A DNA stretch of 64,000 nt from an uncultured Propionibacteriaceae bacterium (lineage in GTDB: Bacteria; Actinomycetota; Actinomycetes; Propionibacteriales; Propionibacteriaceae). The DNA lies in the NCBI GenBank assembly GCA_937926975.1, contig CALBCJ010000041.1:42460-106459 (forward strand). The letters run 5' to 3'. This document shows positions 1-7,996 of this stretch, one piece after another. Made by a program: the position numbers and the translations under genes. The notes beneath the pieces were generated by a model, which was not told the origin of the DNA, made no database searches, and worked only from the letters and a program-made list of their open reading frames with translations. Each line of letters begins with the position of its first letter. Within the stretch, counting starts at the first letter, position 1.

Positions 1-99
1 GTGGTACCTCGGCGACCGGCAGCCCTGACCGTGCCGGGTGCCGAGGGAGACCAGGGCGAGGTAGGGTCCGGTGTCGGCCGCTCTGAGAGGACTCCGCCG

Positions 100-1161
100 A
101 TGCCCGACCTGCAGCCCTACCAGCAGGACCTCGTCAACCGAATCGCCCAGGAGCTGCACCTGCTGCTCCCGGACGGCTTCGACGCCGCCACCGCGCGGTT
201 TCGGGTCCTGACCGGGCTGGGGCAGATCGAGGGGATCGCGAGCTGCGGCGACGGGACCACCCTGGTCTTCTCCGGCTTCGGCGACGAGACCATCGAGGCG
301 CTCAAGCAGCTGCGGCAGGCGATGTACACCCCGCAGACCGGGGCCTGGCTGTCCGGCTCGATCACGGTCACCCGACGCGGCTACGCCGACTCCCAGTTCT
401 CGTACGACGAGGAGCCTCGCTGGACCCGGGAGGTCACCGGCGACGACTACGCCCGCGACCTGGTGGCCTTCCCGCGGCAGCGGACCGCGGTCCCGGACTG
501 GCTCTGGGCCCTGCTGCCGGCCGACTTCACTCTTCCCGAGCCGCAGCCCGCCAGGCCTGACCCTCCCGCCCCGCACCCGGCCGAGCCCGGGCCCGCAGAG
601 GCCCCAGCCGTGGCCGCGCCAGCGCCGGGCCCGGAAGGGACTGGCCCGGCCGAGCCCGCCCCGCCGGGCCTGGAGCCGAGCCCGGCACCGCCGGCGCCGG
701 GGCGGGTGGTGGCCTGGGTGGACCAGGTGGTGGCCCTGGACTGGCCGATGACGCTCGCCGACCTGGCCGAGCAGGCTCCCGCTCTGGGCTGGTCGGTGGG
801 GAGGGTGACCACGCGCCAGGCGAGCTTCACCACCGAGGACGGGCTGGCGGTCGAGGCCCGGGCCCGCGACGGCTCGTCCCTGACCTGGCTGAGGGTGCGC
901 CTCGCCGACGACGAGACCCGCAGCCACGAGGAGAACCGGGGCCAGACCATGACCTACCTGGGGGCGCTGCGCGGACGGCTAGGGCCCGAGGAGCGCTTCG
1001 AGCACCCGAGGTCGCCGTCCCTGTCGCGGACCTGGATCCCGCCGCACCACGTCCAGATCCACCTCAAGCACGAGGACGGCCAGGTCAGCGCCGAGATCTC
1101 CCTGACCGGGCTGATGTGGCTCCAGGAGCGCGAGGAGCGCCAGCGGCGCAGCCCGACCTGA
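100..1161 (+). CDS. Two-domain immunity-like protein (YezG-like plus DUF6301-like)
   Basis: A 353-residue protein of unknown activity. Residues 1-140 carry YDEEPRW (102-108), DLVAFPR (120-126) and VPDWL (131-135), a pattern I associate with YezG/DUF600-type immunity proteins of polymorphic toxins. Residues 146-200 are a Pro/Ala/Glu-rich linker. Residues 201-353 form a second globular domain, DLAEQAPALGW followed by a conserved-looking beta-rich part, which resembles the DUF6301 family of actinomycetes. The frame is open back to base 1, but GAGAGG before the ATG at 100 and the start of conserved sequence favour that start. No toxin gene is next to it. Family assignments rest on remembered motifs and are inference. 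Confidence 0.6.
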   Translation: MPDLQPYQQDLVNRIAQELHLLLPDGFDAATARFRVLTGLGQIEGIASCGDGTTLVFSGFGDETIEALKQLRQAMYTPQTGAWLSGSITVTRRGYADSQFSYDEEPRWTREVTGDDYARDLVAFPRQRTAVPDWLWALLPADFTLPEPQPARPDPPAPHPAEPGPAEAPAVAAPAPGPEGTGPAEPAPPGLEPSPAPPAPGRVVAWVDQVVALDWPMTLADLAEQAPALGWSVGRVTTRQASFTTEDGLAVEARARDGSSLTWLRVRLADDETRSHEENRGQTMTYLGALRGRLGPEERFEHPRSPSLSRTWIPPHHVQIHLKHEDGQVSAEISLTGLMWLQEREERQRRSPT

Positions 1162-1325
1162 GGCCGTCCCTGACCGAGGTGGTCGCCGGCCCTGGGCCGG
1201 GTGGCGCGCTTCCAGAGGCTCTGAGGGCAGCGTTCAGCCACTGATCGGCGTACGGCGCGGTCAGTGCCATGCCCTAGGGTTCGTCCAGAGATGGTAGCGA
1301 GGCCATCCGGGAAGGATGTCGAGAA

Positions 1326-2492
1326 ATGATCCAGCGCAGAACGGTCCTGGTTGCGGGGGCTGCCGCTGTGGGCCTCGCGCCGCTGGCGGCCTGCGGCTCG
1401 TCGGGCTCGGGTGACAGCGGGAGCACCATCAAGGTGGGCGTGAACTACGAGCTCTCCGGCGATGTCGCCACGTACGGGCAGGCCTCGGTGCAGGGCATCG
1501 AGATGGCCATCGAGGAGGTCAACGCTGCCGGCGGGGTCAAGGGCAAGAAGATCGAGCTGGTGAAGTACGACAACAAGTCCGACCCGGCCGAGGCCACCAC
1601 CCTGGCCACCAAGCTGATGAGCCAGGACAAGGTGCTCGCCGTGATCGGCCCGGCCACCTCCGGAGCGGTCAAGGCCACGGTCCCGATCGCGATCCGCAGC
1701 AAGGTGCCGGTGGTCTCCGGCTCGGCGACCGCCGAGGACGTCACCAAGGACGCCTCCGGGGTGAAGGAGTACGCCTTCCGGACCTGCTTCGCCGACTCCT
1801 TCCAGGGCACCGCGATGGCTGTGTACGCGGCCAGCAAGCTCGCCGCCCGGACGGCCGTGATCTTCAAGGACAGCTCCTCCGACTACGCCAAGGGCCTGGC
1901 CGAGAACTTCAGGACCACCTTCACCAGCAAGGGCGGCACGATCGTCGCCGAGGAGGCCTACTCCAAGGGGGACAAGGACTTCAACGCGGTTCTGACCCGG
2001 ATCAAGGGCCAGGCGTTCGACGTCGTCTACCTGCCGGGCTACTACCAGGAGGTAGGCCTGATCGTGAAGGCGGCCCGGGCGCTGGGGATCACCGCCCCGG
2101 TCCTCGGCGGCGACGGCTACGACTCGCCTGACCTGGTCAAGCTGGCCGGGGCCGCGTCGCTCACCGACGTCTACTACACCAACCACTACTCGGCCCTGGA
2201 CCAGGACCCCAAGGTGACCGAGTTCGTGGCGGCCTTCCAGAAGAAGTACAACGCCGACCCGGGCGCCTTCCAGGCTCTCGGCTACGACACCGCGAAGGTG
2301 GTCGCCGACGCCCTGTCGCGGGCCTCGGAGCTGAAGGGCGAGGCGGTGAAGAACGCCCTCGCTGAGACGAAGGACTTTCCGGCAGTGACCGGCAAGCTGT
2401 CGATCGACGCCAACCACAACCCGGTCAAGGACATCGTCGTGATCAAGCTGGCCAACGGCGCCGAGAGCAGCAGCGAGAAGGTCCAGGTCTAA
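1326..2492 (+). CDS. livJ: Branched-chain amino-acid ABC transporter substrate-binding lipoprotein
   Basis: Captures an amino-acid-like ligand outside the membrane and passes it to LivHM. The 388-residue chain begins with a twin-arginine-containing signal (QRRTVL), a hydrophobic stretch and the lipobox LAAC, with Cys23 as lipidation site. The mature part has the periplasmic-binding type I fold typical of LivJ/K: VGVNYELSGDVATYG, then AIEEVNAAGG and VIGPATSGAV. AAGGA lies about nine bases before the ATG. It is the first gene of a five-gene transporter set on the same strand. A urea or short-chain amide ligand (UrtA-like) cannot be excluded from sequence alone. Confidence 0.9.
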   Translation: MIQRRTVLVAGAAAVGLAPLAACGSSGSGDSGSTIKVGVNYELSGDVATYGQASVQGIEMAIEEVNAAGGVKGKKIELVKYDNKSDPAEATTLATKLMSQDKVLAVIGPATSGAVKATVPIAIRSKVPVVSGSATAEDVTKDASGVKEYAFRTCFADSFQGTAMAVYAASKLAARTAVIFKDSSSDYAKGLAENFRTTFTSKGGTIVAEEAYSKGDKDFNAVLTRIKGQAFDVVYLPGYYQEVGLIVKAARALGITAPVLGGDGYDSPDLVKLAGAASLTDVYYTNHYSALDQDPKVTEFVAAFQKKYNADPGAFQALGYDTAKVVADALSRASELKGEAVKNALAETKDFPAVTGKLSIDANHNPVKDIVVIKLANGAESSSEKVQV

Positions 2493-2506
2493 GAGAGCAG
2501 GCGTTT

Positions 2507-2528
2507 CCACGGGCAGTACCGGCCGTGG
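2507..2528 (+). terminator. Stem-loop between livJ and livH
   Basis: CCACGG (2507-2512) can pair with CCGTGG (2523-2528) around a 10-base loop, in the only sizeable gap of the liv operon. There is no U-tract. A hairpin after a binding-protein gene commonly keeps that gene's mRNA more abundant than the permease part. That role is inference. Confidence 0.4.
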
Positions 2529-2550
2529 GTGGGGCTGGCAAAGGGGACCT

Positions 2551-3435
2551 ATGGTCGAGCTGTGGCAGCAGGTGGTCAACGGGCTGTCGATCGGGAGCAT
2601 CTACGCCCTGATCGCGCTGGGCTACACGATGGTGTACGGGATCATCCAGCTGATTAACTTCGCTCACGGCGACGTGTACATGGTGGGCGCCTACGTGGGG
2701 TACTTCTGCATGACCACCGCCCGGCTCGGCTTCTTCGAGTCACTGGTGCTGGCGATGCTCGTCTGCGCCCTGCTCGGGGTGGTCATCGAGAGGGTCGCGT
2801 ACAAGCCCCTGCGCGGCTCCACCCGGATCGCGGTCCTGATCACCGCGATCGGGGTCTCGCTGCTGCTGGAGTACACGATGATGTACTTCGTCGGCGCCGG
2901 GGCCCGCAGCTACCCTGAGCCGCCGAGCTGGCTGGCCGGCTCGGTCAGCCTCGGCGGGGTCACCATCGACAACAAGAAGCTGCTGATCATCGCCACCTCC
3001 GTGGTGCTGATGGTGGCGCTGCAGCTGGTGGTGAAGAAGACCAAGGTCGGCAAGGCGATGCGGGCGGTGTCCCTGGACCCGGACGCGGCCCGGCTGATGG
3101 GGATCGACGTCGACAGCACGATCTCGTTCACCTTCGCGATCGGGTCGGCCCTGGCCGGTGCCGCCGGGGTGCTGGTCGGCGTCTACTACAACTCGATCGA
3201 CCCGCTGATGGGGATCATGCCTGGCCTCAAGGCCTTCGTGGCTGCGGTGCTGGGTGGGATCGGCCTGATTCCCGGCGCCCTGCTCGGCGCGTACGCGATC
3301 GGCTTCGTCGAGACCACGGTCTCGGCGGTCGGCTACTCGGTCGCCCGCGACGCGGTGGTCTTCGCGGTGCTGATCGGGATCCTGATCGGCAAGCCGTCCG
3401 GGCTGCTCGGCAAGAACGTACGGGAGAAGGTGTGA
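2551..3435 (+). CDS. livH: Branched-chain amino-acid ABC transporter permease LivH
   Basis: Inner-membrane subunit of the importer, 294 residues, the usual LivH size. It opens with the family pattern QQVVNGLSIGSIYALIALGYTMVYGI and INFAHGD, and has about eight hydrophobic segments. The cytoplasmic coupling region contains RAVSLDPDAARLMGIDVD and the later GLKAFVAAVLGGIG motif, both typical of LivH. AAAGGGGA precedes the ATG. livM follows one base after its stop, so the two permeases are probably translated together. Confidence 0.93.
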   Translation: MVELWQQVVNGLSIGSIYALIALGYTMVYGIIQLINFAHGDVYMVGAYVGYFCMTTARLGFFESLVLAMLVCALLGVVIERVAYKPLRGSTRIAVLITAIGVSLLLEYTMMYFVGAGARSYPEPPSWLAGSVSLGGVTIDNKKLLIIATSVVLMVALQLVVKKTKVGKAMRAVSLDPDAARLMGIDVDSTISFTFAIGSALAGAAGVLVGVYYNSIDPLMGIMPGLKAFVAAVLGGIGLIPGALLGAYAIGFVETTVSAVGYSVARDAVVFAVLIGILIGKPSGLLGKNVREKV

Positions 3436-3436
3436 C

Positions 3437-4393
3437 ATGGCCTGGCGGGGCCCGCTGCTGAAGCTGGTTGCGGCGCTGGCTGTGTTCGGCGTCGTCCAGG
3501 GGCTGATCACGGCCGGGGTGGTCGACGACTTCGCCCTGATCACGATCATCACGATCTGCATCAACATCGTCCTGGCGACCAGCCTCAACCTGATCACCGG
3601 GTTCACCGGGCAGTTCTCGCTGGGGCACGCCGGCTTCATGGCGCTCGGCGCGTACGTGACCGGGCTGTTCACGATCCAGTACCCGACCCTGGGCGGGTTC
3701 GCTGTCGGGCTGCTGCTGGGCTCGCTCGCGGCAGCCCTGGTCGGGCTGCTGGTCGGGCTGCCGACGCTGCGGCTGCGCGGCGACTACCTGGCGATCGCGA
3801 CCCTGGGCATGGCCGAGATCATCCGGGTCACCCTGCTCACCCTCGACATCACCAACGGCGCTGCCGGGCTGAACGGGATCCCGCCGTTCATGGACTGGCC
3901 CACAGCGTTCGCGCTGACGCTGGTCACGGTGGTCCTGATCGGCAACTACCTGCGCTCGCGGCACGGGCGCGACTGCATCGCGGTCCGCGAGGACGAGACC
4001 GCCGCCGACGCGGTCGGGGTGAACACCACCTTCGCCAAGGTCTCCGCCTTCGTGGTCGGGGCCTTCTTCGGTGGCCTGGCCGGCGGGATGTACGCCTCGT
4101 ACTTCTTCTTCCTCAAGCCTGACCAGTTCGGCTTCCTGAAGTCGGTCGACATCCTCGTGATCGTGGTCCTGGGCGGGATGGGGTCACTGTCGGGCTCGGT
4201 GATCGGGGCGATCCTGCTGGGGTTGCTGTCGACCGCCACCCAGGGCGTGCCGGAGGTCCGGATGATCGTGTACGGGCTGGTGCTGGTGGTGATCATGGTC
4301 TTCCGGCCGCAGGGGCTGCTCGGTGACTCCGAGCTCAGCTGGAGGATGCTGAGGCGGCTGGTCGGGTCACGGCGCACGGAGGCCCAGCCATGA
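3437..4393 (+). CDS. livM: Branched-chain amino-acid ABC transporter permease LivM
   Basis: Second transmembrane subunit, 318 residues, pairing with LivH. It shows the LivM hallmark NLITGFTGQFSLGHAGFMALGAY, then LRLRGDYLAIATLGMAEI and the C-terminal VVLGGMGSLSGSVIGA motif. Ten or so hydrophobic segments are visible. The stop overlaps the livG start as ATGA (4390-4393), indicating translational coupling with the ATPase gene. Confidence 0.93.
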   Translation: MAWRGPLLKLVAALAVFGVVQGLITAGVVDDFALITIITICINIVLATSLNLITGFTGQFSLGHAGFMALGAYVTGLFTIQYPTLGGFAVGLLLGSLAAALVGLLVGLPTLRLRGDYLAIATLGMAEIIRVTLLTLDITNGAAGLNGIPPFMDWPTAFALTLVTVVLIGNYLRSRHGRDCIAVREDETAADAVGVNTTFAKVSAFVVGAFFGGLAGGMYASYFFFLKPDQFGFLKSVDILVIVVLGGMGSLSGSVIGAILLGLLSTATQGVPEVRMIVYGLVLVVIMVFRPQGLLGDSELSWRMLRRLVGSRRTEAQP

Positions 4394-5170
4394 GCCCGGT
4401 CCTGGAGGTGGCGGGCCTGACCCGCAGCTTCGGTGGCCTGACCGCGGTCTCGGCGGTCGACCTGGAGGTCGGCGAGGGTGAGCTGGTCGGCCTGATCGGT
4501 CCCAACGGCGCCGGCAAGACGACCGTGTTCAACCTGCTTACCGGGGTCTACCCGCCCAGCTCGGGCAGCATCACCTTTCACCGCGACGGCCGCCCGCTCC
4601 AGATCGGGGGCAAGGCCCCGTACGCGATCTGCCGGGCCGGGATCGGGCGGACCTTCCAGAACATCCGGCTGTTCCGCAACCTCACCGTGCTGGAGAACGT
4701 GAAGGTGGCGATGCAGCAGACCGTGCGCTACCCGATGCTGGCCTCGTTCCTGCACGTCCTCGGGTACGGTGCGGGGGAGCGGCGGATCCACGAGCAGAGC
4801 ATGGAGCTGCTGGAGCGGCTGGGGCTGGCCGGCAAGCCGGACGAGCAGGCCCGCAACCTCTCGTACGGGGAGCAGCGGCACCTGGAGATCGCCCGGGCCC
4901 TGGCGACCCGGCCCACGCTGCTGCTGCTGGACGAGCCGGCAGCCGGCATGAACCCGGCCGAGACCGCCGCCCTGACCACTTTGATCCGCGAGCTGCGTGA
5001 CGACTTCTCGCTGTCGGTGCTGCTGATCGAGCACGACATGTCGCTGGTCATGACGCTCTGCGAGCGGCTGTACGTGCTGGACCACGGCCAGCTGATCAGC
5101 TCTGGAAGCCCCGACCAGGTCCGCTCCGACCGCAAGGTGGTCGAGGCCTACCTGGGTGAGGAGGCGCCCC

Positions 5171-5178
<8 letters not shown>
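4390..5178 (+). CDS. livG: Branched-chain amino-acid ABC transporter ATP-binding protein LivG
   Basis: Cytoplasmic ATPase, 262 residues. Walker A GPNGAGKT is at residues 37-44. The signature is LSYGEQRHLEIARAL, Walker B is LLLLDEPAAGM, and the switch histidine is in LLIEHDMSLV. The family-specific GIGRTFQNIRLF follows Walker A. GGAGG lies before the ATG, which overlaps the livM stop. The 3' end overlaps the livF start by eight bases. Confidence 0.94.
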
Positions 5179-5878
<700 letters not shown>

Positions 5879-5881
5879 AAG

Positions 5882-6520
5882 ATGTTCGTGAAGAACCGGA
5901 TGACCGCGAACCCGTTCACGGTGGGGCCCGACGAGACCGTGCCCACGGCGGTGGCGCTGATGACGAAGAAAGGCGTCCGGCACCTGCCGGTGGTCAGCCG
6001 GGGCCGGGTCGTGGGGGTGCTGTCGAAGGGTGATGTCGACGCGGCTGGCCCGTCACGGGCGACGAGCCTGTCGGCCGGTGAGATCACGTACCTGCTGAAC
6101 AAGCTCAAGGTCTCGAAGATCATGACCCGCGACCCGATCCTGATCGCCCCGGACGCGCTGCTGGAAGAGGCCGCGGTCCTGATGCGGGACAACAAGATCG
6201 AGATGCTGCCGGTGGTGGAGGACGGTGAACTGGTCGGGGTGATCACCGAGAGCGCGATCCTCGACGCGTTCATCGAGCTGCTCGGCTTCCGTGACCCCGG
6301 GACCCGGCTCACGATCTCAGCCCCCGACCGGCCCGGGATGCTGCAGCGGCTCGGGGAGGTGACCGCGAAGCACCACGCCAACGTGCAGCACGTCGCCGTG
6401 TACCGGGGCGGAGAGCAGTCGATCGTGGTGCTCGGGGTCAACACCCACAACGCGGAGCAGATCGAGGCCGAGCTGGAGCAGCAGGGCTGCACGGTGCTGG
6501 CAACCCTGTCGAATCCCTAG
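5882..6520 (+). CDS. CBS-pair plus ACT domain protein (AcuB-like)
   Basis: A 212-residue cytoplasmic protein. Two CBS motifs cover about residues 1-135, with repeats beginning NRMTANPFTV and SKIMTRDPILI. An ACT domain follows, LTISAPDRPGMLQRLGEV, from about residue 140 to the end. CBS pairs usually bind adenine nucleotides and ACT domains small ligands such as amino acids. The start lies three bases after the livF stop with GGGAGG upstream, so it belongs to the liv operon. It could sense energy state or an imported amino acid. That role is inference. AcuB of Bacillus has the same architecture. Confidence 0.8.
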   Translation: MFVKNRMTANPFTVGPDETVPTAVALMTKKGVRHLPVVSRGRVVGVLSKGDVDAAGPSRATSLSAGEITYLLNKLKVSKIMTRDPILIAPDALLEEAAVLMRDNKIEMLPVVEDGELVGVITESAILDAFIELLGFRDPGTRLTISAPDRPGMLQRLGEVTAKHHANVQHVAVYRGGEQSIVVLGVNTHNAEQIEAELEQQGCTVLATLSNP

Positions 6521-6562
6521 CTGTCTAGTCCCTCGCCAGCGGGCTGCTCCCGGCGGGGCAGT

Positions 6563-6580
6563 GACGGCCCTAGGACCGTC
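6563..6580. terminator. Near-palindrome between convergent operons
   Basis: GACGGCCCTAGGACCGTC is an 18-base near-palindrome with one mismatched pair. It lies between the end of the liv operon and the end of the sugar-binding-protein gene on the other strand. It could end transcription from both sides, but no U-tract is visible and other GC-rich foldbacks lie nearby. Confidence 0.3.
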
Positions 6581-6675
6581 GCCGGGGCCAGGCCTGGGTG
6601 AGCCAGACCCGGCCCCGGGAGGTCAGCGCCCGGTCGGCGACCAGGCGCCGCAGGACTGGGCCGGCCCGACCCGGC

Positions 6676-7986
6676 TCACCAGCCAGGCAGGCCGAGCTGC
6701 TGGGCCTGCTTCTTCAGGTCCTCGTCGTACAGGGCGGCGGCCTCGACGGCCGTCTTCTGCCCGGTGCCGACCAGGATCACGATGTGCTCCAGGTTCGGGC
6801 CCTTGATCGGGGAGACGAACTCCAGCGCCGAGACCGAGGTGCCGGCGTCGGCGTACGCGACGATGTCCTTCACGACCCGGGGGACATCGCCGGTCGGCTT
6901 GCAGGTCTTCGTCCCGTACGGGCCGTTCGGCTGGGCGCCCGCGTTCTGGACCTGGCAGCCGGCGTCGGAGGCCGCAAACTTCACGAACTCCTTGGCTCCC
7001 TCCAGCTTCTCGCCGGTCACCGTCTTCGGGATGTACAGGCCGTTGCAGACCCAGGTGGTGAGGATGTTCTGGGTGGCCCTCTTGCCCGGGATCCCGAAGA
7101 AGCCGAGGTCAGCCACCTTGTCGGGCTGGTTCTTGGAGATGATGTCGATCGAGCTCGACAGGATCGGGAAGTGGGCGGCCTCGCCGTTGGCGAGCTTCAC
7201 GATCACCTGCTCCTGGGTGGCCGCGGCCGCGTCCGGGTTGAAGTAGCCGGCCTTGAACAGCTCCTCGGTGTACTGGAAGCCGGCCAGGGCGGGCTCCTGG
7301 GAGAACGTGGCCTGGTTCTTGGTGTACTTGTCGGCCCACTGCGGGTCGGCCTTGGCGACATTGGCGTAGTCGCCGAGGATGAACAGCTGCGAGGTCCAGG
7401 TGGTGCCGTACGACTGGAGGACGGGGATCTTGCCGGCCGCCTTGACCTTCGCGTTGTTCGCCATGAACTCGTCCCAGTTCTTCGGGACCGACAGGCCCAG
7501 CTCGGCGTACAGCTTCGTGTTGTACATGATTCCGCCGCCGGAGCCCGAGCCCCACGGCCCGCCGTACACCCTGCCGTCCATGGTGACCGCGGTACGGAAG
7601 GCGTCGGTCAGGTTGCTGGCCCAGGACTCGCCGGACAGGTCGACCAGGTTGCGCTCCGGGTTGATGTTGCGCATCAGCGAGCCGGAGTTGTACTGGAAGA
7701 TCTCCGGCATCTCCCCGGTGGCCAGCCGGGTCTTGACGATGTTGTCGCCCTCGCCGCCGCCGGGGCGGACCTCAATGCTGACCTGGTACCTGTCCTGCGA
7801 CTCGTTGAAGGCCTTCATCAGGCCCTCGGCGTACGCGGTGTTGGTGTTGCCGGTCGAGTACAGCAGCTTCAGCGGGACCCGGTTGCCGCCGCCGCTGGAG
7901 CCCAGGCTGCCGGACTGGCAGCCGGAGGCCGCCAGCAGAGCGCCGGCGCCGAGGCCGGTGAGGAAGGTCTTGCGGGTGACTGTCAT
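6676..7986 (-). CDS. Sugar ABC transporter substrate-binding lipoprotein (CUT1 type)
   Basis: Extracellular binding protein of 436 residues. The signal peptide carries the lipobox ASGC with Cys23 as lipidation site. The mature chain has the bacterial type 1 binding-protein pattern: LMKAFNESQDRYQVSIE, GEMPEIFQYNSG, and a C-terminal GAKEFVKFAASDAGCQVQ. AAGGAGG lies six bases before the ATG. It is transcribed behind the alpha-L-rhamnosidase gene with a 10-base gap, and two permeases lie across the divergent promoter region. The likely ligands are rhamnose-containing oligosaccharides, an inference from context. Confidence 0.85.
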   Translation of the reverse strand: MTVTRKTFLTGLGAGALLAASGCQSGSLGSSGGGNRVPLKLLYSTGNTNTAYAEGLMKAFNESQDRYQVSIEVRPGGGEGDNIVKTRLATGEMPEIFQYNSGSLMRNINPERNLVDLSGESWASNLTDAFRTAVTMDGRVYGGPWGSGSGGGIMYNTKLYAELGLSVPKNWDEFMANNAKVKAAGKIPVLQSYGTTWTSQLFILGDYANVAKADPQWADKYTKNQATFSQEPALAGFQYTEELFKAGYFNPDAAAATQEQVIVKLANGEAAHFPILSSSIDIISKNQPDKVADLGFFGIPGKRATQNILTTWVCNGLYIPKTVTGEKLEGAKEFVKFAASDAGCQVQNAGAQPNGPYGTKTCKPTGDVPRVVKDIVAYADAGTSVSALEFVSPIKGPNLEHIVILVGTGQKTAVEAAALYDEDLKKQAQQLGLPGW

Positions 7987-7996
7987 GGTGCCCTCC

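Noticed and set aside
1..99. Extension of the first gene to base 1
   Set aside because: The frame is open but the conserved domain begins after ATG 100, which has a ribosome site. TAGGGT at 62-67 looks like a -10.
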